Below are positions 36,984 to 49,361 of a stretch of DNA of 64,000 nt, piece by piece (the first letter of the stretch is position 1; every line of letters begins with the position of its first letter). The stretch is from Macrolepiota albuminosa (taxonomy: Eukaryota; Basidiomycota; Agaricomycetes; Agaricales; Agaricaceae): contig JAMWFC010000009.1 of assembly GCA_027475525.1 (NCBI GenBank), positions 620,001 through 684,000 on the forward strand, in the 5' to 3' direction. The translations under genes were made by a program, and so were the position numbers. Under the pieces are notes generated by a model. The model was not told the DNA's origin and did no database searches. It was given only the letters and a program-made list of their open reading frames with translations.

Positions 36984-37137
36984 CATCCCTGATGCACTCG
37001 GTGTTGTGATCTATCGTGATCACACTATTGAGCGCCAAAACTCATTCTTTGGCGTGGGGTCATCCCTGATGCACTCGGTGTTGTGATCTATCGTGATCAC
37101 ACTATTGAGCGCCAAAACTCATTCTTTGGCGTGGGGT
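36984..37137. repeat. Exact 77-bp tandem duplication (copy G)
   Basis: Identical units 36984-37060 and 37061-37137 inside the extra ORF, shifting its phase from 1 to 0. Confidence 0.95.
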
Positions 37138-38591
37138 TAGCTCCCCAATTCTATTGGTCGCCAGTGACCAATACCATCTTCGTCGGGCAAGAAGCCTGTG
37201 CAGCCAGGTCCTTCGAGACTGACAAAGAGGGCAACGCCACAGCGACGCCCCACAACAGTAAGATGTACCAAGTGGCACCTCGCGGGTTTCCCCGCAGTCC
37301 TCGAGAAGTCCGCAGACTTCATGCACTGGTTAACAACTAGTTTACGCTGATTTGTCAGCGTCAGTTGGGCTACCTCTTGCTCAACAAATTCAAGCGGGTG
37401 GCACTCAACTGCCACCCTACGGCCTGAGACAGAGCTATGTCTCATTTACTCAACGAGGTCGAGTATAGGACTATCGCTGTACCCTTCATGAGTCCAGAGG
37501 AGCAGGAGAATGTCCCGCAAATGATTGTGCCATCGCAGCTCTATCGCCGCAAAGAGGGAGGGAAAATTGCCTTCGTCGGCCTTACCCCCCCTGATCCAAA
37601 GCAACCATTTGCTTTGGACTACCTGGGCTCATACGCCCTCCTCTATGGACGTCCTGAGACGTCCAACATATGGACCGGTCTGGCCATGGACCGTGCCATG
37701 CGCATTCATTGGCACAGCCTCTTTGGGTTTGCGCTTGTATGCGCCCTCAGCGCCAGCCGCGCCTCCAAGGCCACGGTACACAAGTACCTGGCCTACATAT
37801 TCGCCCGGCCAGGCCTCTACAAAGAGGCCGTGGCTGAGTACAAGGCAGCCACGGGGCAAGTCTTTGTGCCCCTTCACGCCAACGACCCTAACTTCGAGGC
37901 TCGGGCTGTGGACATCCCGGAAGCGTCAGCTTCCGTGTTCACCACTTCGGACGCATTACGCGTCCTTCTTCATAATCAAATTCCGGTCAGCTGGGCTGAC
38001 CATGTGTATACTTATGGGGTCACCTACTTGGCCCATTTATTCTTCAGCGACAGCCGGCTCTACAATGAGGCGGCCGCTATCGATGACGAGAGGCTACAAC
38101 GCCTTGACCACTACGGTACGCCCCAGTCCATCGCTCAGTGGGATGGGTGGCGCGAGGCCACCATTGGCGATTGCCAACGCCTGATGCTCCAGCAGCAGGA
38201 CAGTTGTCGTGCTTATGATGAGGCGCTCACCAAGGGGATGTACCTCCTCATTGGGCAAGACATTCATGCCTGCGAGATCTGGATGTGCCAGTACCCGTCT
38301 GACACTGGGGATCTTCCTGATCCCCAACCATCTGCCCCGGGGTCAACCATCGACCCCAACCTCACACTGTCCCCCCTCCGGGACTATGACGATTCCCTGC
38401 CAGTAGCAGGGCCTTCGGGCACTTCCTACGTGCCCGCACCCGAGGATGAACTCCTCGACTACGACATGGACGATGCGACTGCCGATCCATTCCGGGAGCC
38501 TGGGGACTCTCCCATTGCCCCTGTCCCTGACTTACCGACGGCATAACCATCGTATTATCTCAAGACCGTAGCTCGGTCTGATTGGGGGGTG

Positions 38592-38902
38592 TGTAGCATA
38601 GTCCGCTATGTGGCATTGGCCACATAGCTTTACTTACTGTAGAGTAGTTTATATTATATTATATTTATTATAATATAATATTAGTTTACATTATTATAAA
38701 TAGTTTTACCAGCTGCTTACAAAGCAGCTTACTTTTGTGTATACTACATTGTCAATAGACCGGTCTGGTCTGATTCAGTGTCGTGTGTGCACACTAAGCT
38801 CTCTAAACTTCGTAACTTTACTACATTGTCAATAGACCGGTCTGGTCTGATTCAGTGTCGTGTGTGCACACTAAGCTCTCTAAACTTCGTAACTTTGTTA
38901 CA
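38592..38902 (+). repeat. 3' LTR, 311 bp including a 77-bp duplication
   Basis: Same TG...CA ends as the 5' LTR. Its length minus the 77-bp duplication (38742-38818 repeated at 38819-38895) is exactly 234, the length of the 5' LTR. It carries A at 38598 and 38615 and T at 38896 where the 5' LTR has the CpG base. Confidence 0.93.
38742..38895. repeat. Exact 77-bp tandem duplication (copy H)
   Basis: Identical units 38742-38818 and 38819-38895 in the 3' LTR. Confidence 0.95.
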
Positions 38903-39028
38903 GAAAAGGAATCATTTTTGTCATTTTGGGGATGTCTTCAAAATTCAACTATTTTATGGTACTTACTTCTACGTTAAAATTGCAAATGTCAAAAGTAGAG
39001 ATACTTTAGAAACTTTCTGTATACTCAG

Positions 39029-39182
39029 AATGTCTCCAAAATTTTGTGGTATTCTGTAATTCAACTTTATTCATCATGTGTGAAAAGGAATGCCGGAACA
39101 CTGTAAATGTCTCCAAAATTTTGTGGTATTCTGTAATTCAACTTTATTCATCATGTGTGAAAAGGAATGCCGGAACACTGTA
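39029..39182. repeat. Exact 77-bp tandem duplication (copy I)
   Basis: Identical units 39029-39105 and 39106-39182 in AT-rich repeat DNA outside the retrotransposon. The surrounding 38,908-40,040 has no recognisable gene. Confidence 0.95.
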
Positions 39183-40040
39183 CTACTATTTCAAACAGAA
39201 AAAGACATTTTCTTTCAGGCATTGGTGAAATGGAATTCATAAGCTTTAGGAGAAAGTAAAGAAGGTTTAGGAGGCTATAATATCAAAGGTGTGACAAGAA
39301 TTGATGGAATCAATGCTTAGGAAGATTGAAGCACTAGTAAAGACCAAGGAAATGTAGACCAAGTACTAGAAAGAATAGATGTTAGCTTGTAAATACTCAA
39401 CTACAAAAACTTTCCAATAGATCATCAACTTCAAGGAGCTATATCTCATACTACAGTTCATTGTACCATTTTAAACCAGTGTCAGATTAAAGCTAGATTA
39501 CTGGGGTACAATATATTATTCTGGAGAATTTGGCTATTTTATTTGATTTGATATCAAGTGATCTTTTTAAAAGTACCAAATTGGAAAAGTCTTGGCTGCT
39601 ACTGTAGAAGACACAAATACAAACAGGTAAATGCAGATCAGACAAGGTTTTTGTTTTTTTATCTAAAATGTATGCTCTGAGGAGAAAAACTTTTTTTAAA
39701 ATAGCTAGATAGATATTTTCATAGAGGTGTAAAACCAGAAACAAAGTGTAGAATAGAATATCCTAAAAAATGTAGATCCATATAATGCAGTATGTGTTAA
39801 TAAGGGTGTACACCATCTATAGATAGCTTACAGCCACAAAATCACAGTAAGATTACAGTTATAGCATCAATTGTTAGAAATTAGACAGTATTAGGCTAAG
39901 AACAATATGAGTATTATTCTTCAGTCTGATACAAGAGACTGAAGGTGCTTCTATGATATGTCTAGATATATATATGTAGGAGTAAACAATAGTCCATTGT
40001 TCGCAATGTGATAATAAATCAATGTTGTGGCACAATGCAG

Positions 40041-40459
40041 TGTAATGACCCTGTGTGAAGACAGTGTAATAACTCCTTGTGAAGAGCTGTTAGAAGAAGA
40101 CGACGCTAGGCTATTTTCATTCCGTATAATTTTCTTTTATTTATTTTTTGTTTCTTTCCTATTATATCTTTTCACCGCCACCGCCACCACAGCGCTCGGC
40201 TGGTATATTTGCTGTTCTTTGCACTAAACCTTATTCCATTTTATTCATAGTAAAATATACATGATCGAGTCCCTCAGCTGTCTTACCTTATGTGTCGAGA
40301 CATCTGAGGGTACGTACTCTTACACATTCGTCATTTACCTGCGTGCTTACTGGACTCTGTAGACTTACATATTGTTGTAATACTCTACAGGTCAATTTAG
40401 CTGTCTTACCTTACGTGTTGAGACATCTGAGGACTTACATATTGTTGTAATACTCTACA
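40041..40459 (+). repeat. LTR-like sequence, possibly a solo LTR
   Basis: Begins TGTAATGACCCTGTG and ends TACTCTACA, in the style of Ty3/gypsy LTRs of mushrooms. Two motifs inside are each present twice: AGCTGTCTTACCTTA(T/C)GTGT at about 40,276 and 40,400, and GACTTACATATTGTTG at 40362 and 40432. No flanking target-site duplication was found, so the ends are tentative (the right end could be 40389). Confidence 0.4.
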
Positions 40460-42166
40460 AGAGCATATGTGTGATATTGAAAAAAGAGGCCACTGAAGTC
40501 CAACAGCTAACTGTGCTATATACTGATAGGACCCCACACAGGCTAAGTGCACCAATAGCAGGCCATGGCAGCATGGCACCAGCTCAGAATATCTTAGTGT
40601 GTGCAATCTGACCTTGGCATACACAATTTTCTATTTTAGGCCATATCTGACAGTCACACATGGCAAAGGATGGACCTGATTAGTGATAGCACTGGTGGCA
40701 GCTATAATGACAAGTGACAGATGGCATTAATCTATTGGCAAATGATATGGCTAGCTGGCAGCAGTGCTTACAAACTAGAATGATAGAGTTTCTCCATGAC
40801 TGACAGCTTGGCATTTCACCTTGGCATCTGACATTGCTTGGTACCTCTCATTGACTTGGGCAGACAGCAATCTTGTGAACTTCTTGGTATATAGTTAAAT
40901 TCATAGCATCTACTTACATTCTTTCAAGTTTACTGCTCTTTGGCAATGCTTAGCTACTTAATAATAGTGAACTCATTTTTACTATCAAAGTTACTATTTG
41001 TCAGTAGTATCACAACAGAGTTTCATTCCCCCAGTCTGCTCAGTTTACCTTGCAGTTCAGATTTCTTTTAAGCTGACTTAACTCAAGTCACCAATTGTCT
41101 GAGCATCTAGTCTGCTTGCTGCAGTTATTTTGACATACAGAACTTATATGCTTTGCACCTTTGGCAGGCATTTTGCAGCTTAAATGTCATTAAGCTTCTA
41201 GTTTTCTTGCCATACTCTTTGCTACACCCCACTTATATTCACTCCCTCTTCTTTTCTAGGCACACTTAGTCATTAGCACATTCTCCTTACCACACTTCCC
41301 TTACCAACTTTCCTTACTAATTGACCCTGTTTTTTACAATTTAACTTATTACCTGACATATTCTCTGAAATCTGCCTGGGACTCCCTCACATATTTAATG
41401 TGCCCAATATATATTTCCAGATTAGTAGCTATAAACCATGTCTGCTACTGACTAATTTTTGAGCATTATCTATGCCAAATTCCATTATTTTTGATGGTAT
41501 AGCATAGCAAGATTATAGTTATAAATAATAGTAAACTACAGATTCAAATAAATTAATACTTTGAGTTACACTGATGTATCTATGACCAACCAAGCTAATT
41601 AAAGGTAATGTTTGACATTATCAAGGTTTGAATAGTAATTGGATTCAGGCTTGCATGTCTGAGAGAAATTGCATCATGCTTTCTATAAAAATGTGTTGAA
41701 TGACAATAGCAGAGCCTAAAATAAAGCAAAAAACAAATTGCCATGCCTTGTTTACAGGCTGTTAAGAGACAATAACTGTGTGCTAGTTAGTCTATATGTT
41801 GTATGCTATAAAGTCTCAAGGTCTCAAGACATACCTCAGTCTTGTATCACAATGACTGAGGTGTGCTGAGTTTTGCTTCTGATCTATATGTTATAACTAT
41901 GTAGTCTCTATTTTCCTCTGTGGCTGCAGCATCAGTCACATGGCCACAACATGTGTTGCAATCCTCTGTTACTGACACAGGCTATGCTAGCTACTGCTAG
42001 TATTAGCATTTTATAGAGTAGTGCTACTTTTAGTGCAGAAAACAATTACTACAGGTCCGGATTCAGGAGATTCTCTATAAGGAGAATGTCTCCTTCTACA
42101 GAGCCAGCAAGCACTGGTGACAAGCAGGAGTTGAGCAGGCATAGAGACAAGCAAGAGTCATCCAGG
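40460..42166. other. AT-rich repeat debris, no gene
   Basis: Long stretch without open frames over about 60 codons on either strand after 40,624; CpG is scarce and C-to-T-rich. Presumed decayed transposons. Confidence 0.4.
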
Positions 42167-44466
42167 GGCCTTGCAAGGCTAACTGAGCAGTTGGACATTG
42201 CTAGAGCTTACAGTTAGTTCAGTGTGTAGGCCAAAAAAACACTGCTATTGTTTAGCCTAAAGATATTTTATTTACAGGCTGTCTTTATACTACATTGGTA
42301 GCTGTGCTATTACTAATACTATTTAACTAATTGGGCCTCAGTATATAATAGAGTATGACTAACAATAATTGATGCTGAGTAAAGTCCATGCATATGACTT
42401 ATTTAGGCTAACTACTAAAAAATAAAAAGAATAGGATGGTGTTAGGGGACTAGTTTCTGGACTATGTCCAATTCTATTCTAAGCTTATTCTGAGACATGC
42501 CCACTCTTAGCACATCTAAATGACTGCTTGGCCTATCCTATTCCCTTCCATCTTCTAGTAGTTAGCCTTGATGAATCATATGCATAGATCTTACTAGGAC
42601 CCCCAAAAGTCTCCTTAGATGCCTGATCCAAAATCAACCAAAATCAGGATTCTTTACCTTAACTATTTTAGCCAGTTCTTACCTTAATAAAAACATCAGC
42701 CATCTTGGGACCCCAATTTTTATCTTAATCATAATCATGCATATGAAAAAATGTAATTTTTTTTAACTGACAATGCAAAAAATCATCTCCGCACTCTTTA
42801 GGCATGCAAAAAAAAAAGTAAGATATCCACTAGGACCACAGAATATAGCTGCAAAATAGTCATATTAATCTTGGCCGCTGCGCAATGCTACAATAGCTGT
42901 GACAATTTTTTCTTTACTGGCTTTGAGTTGCTTGCTGAAATCTTCTAGCAAGCATCAGTTCCAGTTGGTTTATCACAGAGCATGTAAAGAAAGGCAGATG
43001 AAGGAATGAGATCATAACAATTGACAAGAAGTGGTTGAGATGTTGATAATGCATAAAATTGTGATCCAAGTTGATGCTCGAAGACTTGAATAGTGATATT
43101 TGAAATAGCACAGATATTTGATGAGTCCATGACAAAACCGTGTTGGCCATCTTTGCTAGAAGACTTTGAATATATTGTGAGAACTGCTTAGAAGTCAGCA
43201 AGGTATATACCTAGTTCAAGAGATTTGACATGCCTTTACCAAGAACAATCTCCTGTTTAGAATTTAAATAAAAACCATAACTGCTGCTCTTTTCAGTAAC
43301 TTGTAACAGCAATACTGATGTAATTCTTGCAGTGCCCAGCTCTACTGGGAGTCTATATGTGCTGAATATCTTAACTTGGTGCTTAAGGGCCTTGATGTGT
43401 CTAATAAGCTACAATGAATATAAACATAATAAAAAAGGCTTACTATTGTAGCTGATGCTGTTGCATTCTGTGCAGCATTTTTTGCATTTTCTGAACAAAG
43501 ACTTGGCATGCTTGTACCATCAATTGTCCCATCCCATCCTCCCAGTGCAGGCTGTTGCAGTGCTGTCCAATGCAAGAGATGCTTGACTTAGGCTAACAAG
43601 ACCATGTATCAAAGGTGAAAACTGAAATTTGAGAAAGTCTTTGACTTCTAGTGACTTTGAGGGATAGTGTGTCTCTTTGAAATCATTTAGAACAGCAAGG
43701 CATGATTTACAGTACTTGTGAAGACCAAATGGTACTTTGCCTGGTTCAGAGTAGGGCTTTCCAACTCCAATCCATGTCTGGAGGTCAAAAGAAGCTTTAT
43801 CAGCGAGGTCAAAGACCTCTGGAGTATTGGGTGATTGCATTTACAGGGATAAAATAAATTTCAACACTGAAGACTTGGTGTGTTATTGCCACTTGAATTT
43901 GATTGTGAATCATTGAAAATATATTGAAGTTGCACATTTGAAATTGAAATTGCCAAGTTAGAACTAATGAAGTCTTTTCAATCTTGTCAACCCTTTCCTG
44001 ACCCTTACCATCAGCTCTGTCTAGCTTGAACTTCAAATTTTTTTGATGAAACTGGACCAATTTTACTGAGACAGACATCTTGCTTCAGTGCTGAAGGCCA
44101 CTTTTTATCTAAACAATTCCTCACACATTTTGACATGATTTTAGACATTTTTACCTTAATAGCCCTGTTGCATTTGGTCCAAAATTTCTTGATTTTTACC
44201 TGAAAAAAAATCAAAGGCCCTGCGGGGCCTTCAGGGGTCCTATTTTACTTAGTATCAATTATTGTTAGTCATACTCCATTACATACCAGAGCCTGATTAG
44301 TCAAGCAGCATTAGTAATAGCACTGCCACTAATATAGTATATAAAGGTAGCCTATAGATAGAATATCCTTAGGCTGAATAATAGCAGTGTTCTTCTAGCT
44401 TATATACTGAATCTACTATAAGCTATCTAGTGATGTCCAACCACTTGATTAGCCTTTGAGAGGGCC
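42167..44466. mobile_element. Element with ~220-bp inverted ends, family unknown
   Basis: The left stretch 42,167-42,385 matches the reverse complement of 44,246-44,466 with substitutions and small indels; shared blocks include GTATGACTAACAATAATTGAT and GTGCTATTACTAAT. The interior has minus-strand open pieces (42914-43201, 43342-43575, 43520-43840, 43809-44078) of protein-like composition, such as TWIGVGKPYSEPGKVPFGLH and KSLEVKDFLKFQFSPLIHGL. I do not recognise a transposase in them. It is best read as a decayed DNA transposon of about 2.3 kb. Confidence 0.45.
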
Positions 44467-44481
44467 AGTCAAAGAGAGTCT

Positions 44482-46320
44482 GTGGGGTCTACAATCTTAA
44501 CCAATCTTGTAACAATCAGCATGGCAATAATGTGCTTCATATATGCTCCCTCTGTAGAAGTGACCACCCTACCTTTGCCCATGTGCACTCATGTCTGTGC
44601 ATTGTCAATGGTAGGTTCAGTACCTAAATATTGTGGCAGACCCACACTAAAGCTGCTTGATTATCATAATTTTTCTTCTCAGATTCATTCCTATTCTCCT
44701 GTGGCTCCAGTTTCTCCAGAGGACACAGAGTTATTTTCAAGAGTCTTACACCTTTATAATCACTTTGCTTTCTATAATTTTCTTGTAAAACACAACCTGC
44801 TTGCTGCCTATTCTTACTTAGTTTGCAACTTCAAAAACAGTTTCTCTTTGGGTACTCTGCCTATTCTTACACACTCAGTTATTATATATAACCATTCATT
44901 TGTCAATAATTTCTCTGAAGTGGTATAAGATTACCTTACTGATAAAATATGTCTGAGCCACATGCCAGGCTCTTTTTTTCTTTCATATATCAAACAGATT
45001 CTGCAAGGGCCTATAAACAGTTTCAGGGACCTGACCTTCCTCCAAAGTTTTGTGTATGCTAAAATTTTTCAAAAAGTGATTTTGGTACAAGAGTCTCTTC
45101 TGTCAATAGTTTTATTGACAAAAATGACTTTCCAACTCCTTTTGATTATTGCTTTCACAATCTTTTTGATTTCATTTTATCTGAGTTTCTCATATCTTGT
45201 CAAATATTTCTCATTTCTTGATTTTGCTCCTGCATAGATCATGAACACACCATTTCTCTGTCTGGGTTGTCCTTTTCATGATTTCTTATTTGTTTCTGGG
45301 ATATCCTATTTTTGATTTCCCTTTGCTTATTTTTGTGAGATGCCCCAATTTTGAAATTTCCCTTGCTATTTCTGTGTCCACTCTATTTTTTGGATTTTCT
45401 TTCTTTTTTATCCAAATTATTCCATTTTGTAATTCTTAATTTCCTGTCTTGACATGCTTAAATGCTTTTAGTGTTTCTTTTCCAAATTTTCAATATATCA
45501 CATTTTTTGACTTGTCTTTCAATTTTGAGAAATTTCTATCTTAATGTCTTATTTTCTTCTTGAATCTTAAATTACTGAGCTTTTACAACAAGTGGCTATC
45601 ACTTCTTCTGGTACTTAAGCATGCTATTTCAACATAAAATTATTCCATTGTACCTGCTCTGTTCTACCAGACCACAAACTTTTCTTGGCTGTAACTTTTT
45701 GTAAATCTTTCTATATTGATCATGTGCACCCTTTTGGTGCTAGGCCTGCAAATAGCAACCTTGGGTCAAATTACCAATGCTTTGGTTGATATTTGGTCAG
45801 CTAAAATTGATAGTGATGGTCTCTTCTTCAAATTTGAGGATGATATTAATTGCTTCTATTTTCCAAGTCTCAATGGCTTTTTTTATTATAATGGCTACTG
45901 TTATACTCACAACAAGAATTCTACTTTACATCTTGTATCATTTTTTAATGTGCCTTGGCATCCTGAAAAATTGACTTCCAAATTCTTGTCTGATTTTTCT
46001 TTCATCAAATTCATCTGAGATTTACTCTGAAAACATGTTTTTTTACCTAATAAAAAGCATCTGAAATATCTTGACTAAGTGACTTTGATGATAAAAATTC
46101 ATAAAGATCTTCATGCTTCTTTTTCTCTCAGAAATATTCAAATAGTGCATGGCACTTTGATGCATGTCTCATTTGTATTTCCAAAAGGCTCCTTGCACCT
46201 GCCACCCTCTTTCAAATTTTATGTCAACTTATCACAATAACAATTATATTAAATGTCATCTTCTCAATTTCTTGATTTACACCTTAAAATGATGGCAAGC
46301 ACAACTTGAAAATACTATCA
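44482..46320 (+). mobile_element. Decayed reverse-transcriptase relic (DIRS-like or similar)
   Basis: Open plus-strand pieces at 44482-44928, 44962-45237 and 45716-46018 contain, in order, HSYSPVAPVSPEDTELFSRV, LPILTHSVIIYNHSFVNNF, LVDIWSAKIDSDGLFFKFEDD and FNVPWHPEKLTSKFLSDFSF. This matches my memory of a large RT family in mushroom genomes in which an S/PWHPxK...FIGF block follows the D-D box. The coding strand is strongly T-rich (Phe, Ser, Leu, Tyr), as expected after extensive C-to-T change. No boundaries can be set. Confidence 0.5.
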
Positions 46321-47748
46321 GGTTCTGCTGATTTGGAGGCTTTCCAGGAAAGCAACACCCTTATGAGGCAACTTGATTTACATGTACTCAGGTGTCTAGA
46401 ACTCCAGACCATGCTCTGGAGTTCAAGACACAAAACAGAGGATACCTGGGGTTGGAGACTTAGTCCAGAGATTGAAGAAGTTGAGGGTAGGTTGAGGTTA
46501 AGGTCAAGTCAAGAATCAGGGGTTCTAAGATGAGACCAGGGTCAATAAACTTAAAGTCATGAAGTGCATACCAATCTCAAAAGTACATGTGCCAGTCAAT
46601 GCATACTAGTCAAATACAAGAGGCATGCAAACAGTAAGTGTAATATCAAGACTAAGGTAAAATAAGGTGACTACAACTATAAGTACTGTGGGAGGCTGCT
46701 CCAGAGGTCTGGAAATGTTTTGGGATGTCTAAGATGGTTCTCAGAAATAAATAAGCAGTAGTGGGTGGAGAGGAAACTGTATACACATGTGAAGCATATG
46801 ATTGATCAATGTGGAGAGGCAACTTGATGCGTGATGAGTGATAGCTAGGATAATCAGCATGATCTGAACAGTGATTATAAGGTGGGTGAGTCTGGGGTCC
46901 TGTGATATGAGGGCTGTCAGAGGTGCATGTGATGGCAGGGCTTGATGTGCATGATGGCAGCATTAATGGTCATGATGGTGGCTGTCAGTAGGGGCAGGCA
47001 AAGTGTTTTGGAAAAGGTTGTTGAGGTTGTTCTGGGGTGGGTTTCAGGGAGGGATCATGACAAATACAGGGCTTTCCATATGTTGCATCCTATCCAACTA
47101 CTAAAAGACTTCAATATCTTTGTGGATGCTTTTACTTCCTAGTGTATTGGTATTATAGTTACTCAATTTCATTTTAATCTCAAATTGAAATCTAACTGGA
47201 AACATCCAGGTCATGATATCTGCTAGTTAGAATCAGTTGCAATCAAAATTCTCTTCAACTTTCTCCATCAGTTACAATTTCAAAACAGGCAATTCTCTTT
47301 CTATCTTCCTCTTTATTCTTTATTTTTAATAATTTAAATTTTTTATTCTAGACATATTTTTGTGCACTCAGATAGTTCAGGTGCAATTGACACTCATTGT
47401 AAAGGCCACAGCTATTCTCCTTACATGAATTTATGCATACACTGGTCTTATGCTATACTCAATAAATGCTTAATTGTATCTACATTTTGCTACATCCCTT
47501 CAGAATAAAATCCTGCTGATGCACTCTCACATAGGAAACATGCACTATTGAACTCTTCCTTTTTACCTTAATTAAGTATTTGACTTGCCCACTGATATAT
47601 ATGATGCCTTTGATGACAATGGCTAACAACACATTGTCAGTGCTAATTGGCATTGAAAGTTCTGTCTCTCCACATGTTACAGTATCTTACATTCTTTGCC
47701 TCCATGATCTCAATAATATTTCAACTAAAATCTATCATTTCAAACATA
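46321..47748. other. AT-rich debris, no gene
   Basis: Short chance frames only (for example 46652-46963 minus, Ser/His/Tyr-rich). Contains no recognisable domain. Confidence 0.4.
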
Positions 47749-49348
47749 CAGTGGCTCAAAAAAGTGTCCCAATATTTCATAGTTTTTGAAAGATGGCATT
47801 GGCATGTAGGAATGGAAGTACCTAAAATTTTAAATAAATCATGTAAAATACTATGGCATTGTAGCTACAGATTGCATCTAAGATTATGTAATTTGGATCA
47901 AACCTGATGGAGTAATGACTATTTTAAAACATTGACTCATTGAGACACTTTTGAGCATCTTTAACTTTGCAGGTTTATCCCTATTTTACTCAGAAATAAA
48001 GAGTAAGTTGCATGTGGGAATATAAACAAAGTCATGTGACCATATTTGGATATATTTGGGAGTGGTTCAAGCTGGATTGAACCATCTTGGCCTTCAACCA
48101 CTATTATGAAAGTTACTCCTGCACAATGCTCTGCTGTTGCTTTTCTTCTTGCTGAAGGGTATTCTCTGCACTAAATTGAGGCTAAAACTGGTCTAGAGAA
48201 GTTTACTTTTGGGAAGATTGGTAGAGAGTTGGAAGTGGACAAGAAAGCCATTCTAGAGACTATCCTGCTAAGCTTACTCCACATGATAAACAGGCTATTG
48301 TTTGACAAATCTCAACTGGGAGACTTGATACAGCTGTCCAGGCCACCAATTTTATCAGCAACATCATTTCCAACCCTGTCTCTCCTCAGACTGTCTGGAA
48401 TGTGCTGAAGAATGAGGGGTATTGGTCTGCTATAAAGAGAAAAGTTCCTATGCTTAAAGCTAGACATTGGCAACTATGACTTAAATAGGCTCAGGAGCAT
48501 CAAAACTGGACTGTGGAGGACTGAAAAAGAGTATTATAAACAGATGAGACAAAGATTAACGGAATTGAGTCAGATGGGAAGCAGTATGTATAGAGGCTAC
48601 AAGGAGAAGGCATTACAAACTAAACAACTATGTCTACTGTGAAGCATGGAGAAGGAAATAATCTCATGATATGGGGCTGTATGGGTTGAAATAGAGTGGA
48701 AAAGCTGGTAGAGGTGGTGGAGATTATAGATGCAGAGCAGTGCTGTGAAATTTTAAATGATGGAGCAAAGGAGAGTTTTGAGAAGTTGGAGATAGAGGAG
48801 GGTGCCTACTATTTTCAACAGGACAATGACCCCAAACACAACTCCAAGAGGGCTGACAAGTAGTTTGAAGACAACAACTTTGATGTCCTCTGGTGGCCAG
48901 CCCAATTTCCTGATCTCAACCCTATTGAACACCTCTAGGAATACCTCAAGAAGCAGCTTAGGCAGTATGAAATACCTCCTCATGGTGTGCATGAATTGTG
49001 GGAGAGGATTGCAAAGGAGTGGAATAAAATACATCAGAAGTATGCCTAGGACTAATAGAAAGCATGTTTAAAAGGATTCAAGCAGTTATCAAAGCAAATA
49101 AAGAACATACAAAGTACTGGATACCAAAATTAGAGATACTTAAAAAAGTGTCACAATAAGTAAATATTTTAAAATGATCATTACTCTATCAGGTTTAATC
49201 CAAAATTGCATAATCCTAAATGTGATCTGTAGCTACAATGCCATAGTATTTTACATGATTTATTCAAAATTTTAGGTACTTCTATTGCTACATGCCAATG
49301 CCATCTTTCGAATACTATGAAGCATTAGGACACTTTTTTGAGCCACTG
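47749..49348 (+). mobile_element. Tc1/mariner-type transposon relic, 1,600 bp
   Basis: Ends are inverted: CAGTGGCTCAAAAAAGTG at 47749 and its reverse complement ending at 49348, each flanked by TA (47747-47748, 49349-49350), the target of Tc1/mariner. Inverted similarity extends inward for about 200 bp or more. The interior plus strand gives a broken transposase: LTPHDKQAIV, STGRLDTAVQATNFI (HTH), TDETKIN (first D), a GAYYFQQDNDPKHNSKRADK block (second D) and FPDLNPIEHL (E), that is DD34E order. Several Trp codons are now stops. Confidence 0.85.
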
Positions 49349-49361
49349 TAGATATAGGAAA

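Larger units (their letters stand above)
35154..38546 (+). pseudogene. Extra ORF between integrase and 3' LTR, unknown protein
   Basis: Begins at ATG 35154 (MDSMPVDLSDQQQQQLQQQQ), so a Gln-rich arm. A G8 run near 35,250 shifts the frame once; duplications at 35428 and 36984 shift it twice more. Otherwise only TGA 36907, TAG 37338 and TGA 37425 interrupt an ORF of about 1,080 codons that ends at TAA 38546, just 38 bp before the polypurine run. Regions: Gln/Pro/Tyr-rich repeats (GGYQPQQPVPGAY), a Ser/Arg-rich charged middle, a block around 37,000-37,330 (QFYWSPVTNTIFVG, PRSPREVRRLHALVNN) and a C-terminal block (SNIWTGLAMDRAMRIHWHS, LLHNQIPVSWADHVYTYGV). There is no signal peptide or clear TM segment, so it is env-like only in position. 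I recall similar hypothetical proteins in Agaricomycetes; function unknown. Confidence 0.75.
27162..38907 (+). mobile_element. Near-complete Ty3/gypsy LTR retrotransposon with extra 3' ORF
   Basis: Element 27167-38902 is bounded by LTRs that start TGTAGC and end GTTACA, and flanked on both sides by GAAAA (27162-27166, 38903-38907). Domain order is gag, protease, RT, RNase H, integrase, C-terminal chromodomain-like region, the order that defines Ty3/gypsy (Metaviridae). A second large ORF follows integrase. A short purine run (GGGGGG at 38584-38589) ends two bases before the 3' LTR and is the likely polypurine tract. No tRNA-type primer-binding site was found after the 5' LTR. Seven of the window's nine 77-bp duplications fall inside; without them the element would be about 11.2 kb. 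Confidence 0.93.

Noticed and set aside
40276..40459. Repeats near 40.3-40.46 kb as a tenth 77-bp duplication
   Set aside because: The periods are 70 and 124 bp and the copies are imperfect, so they are a different, natural repeat.
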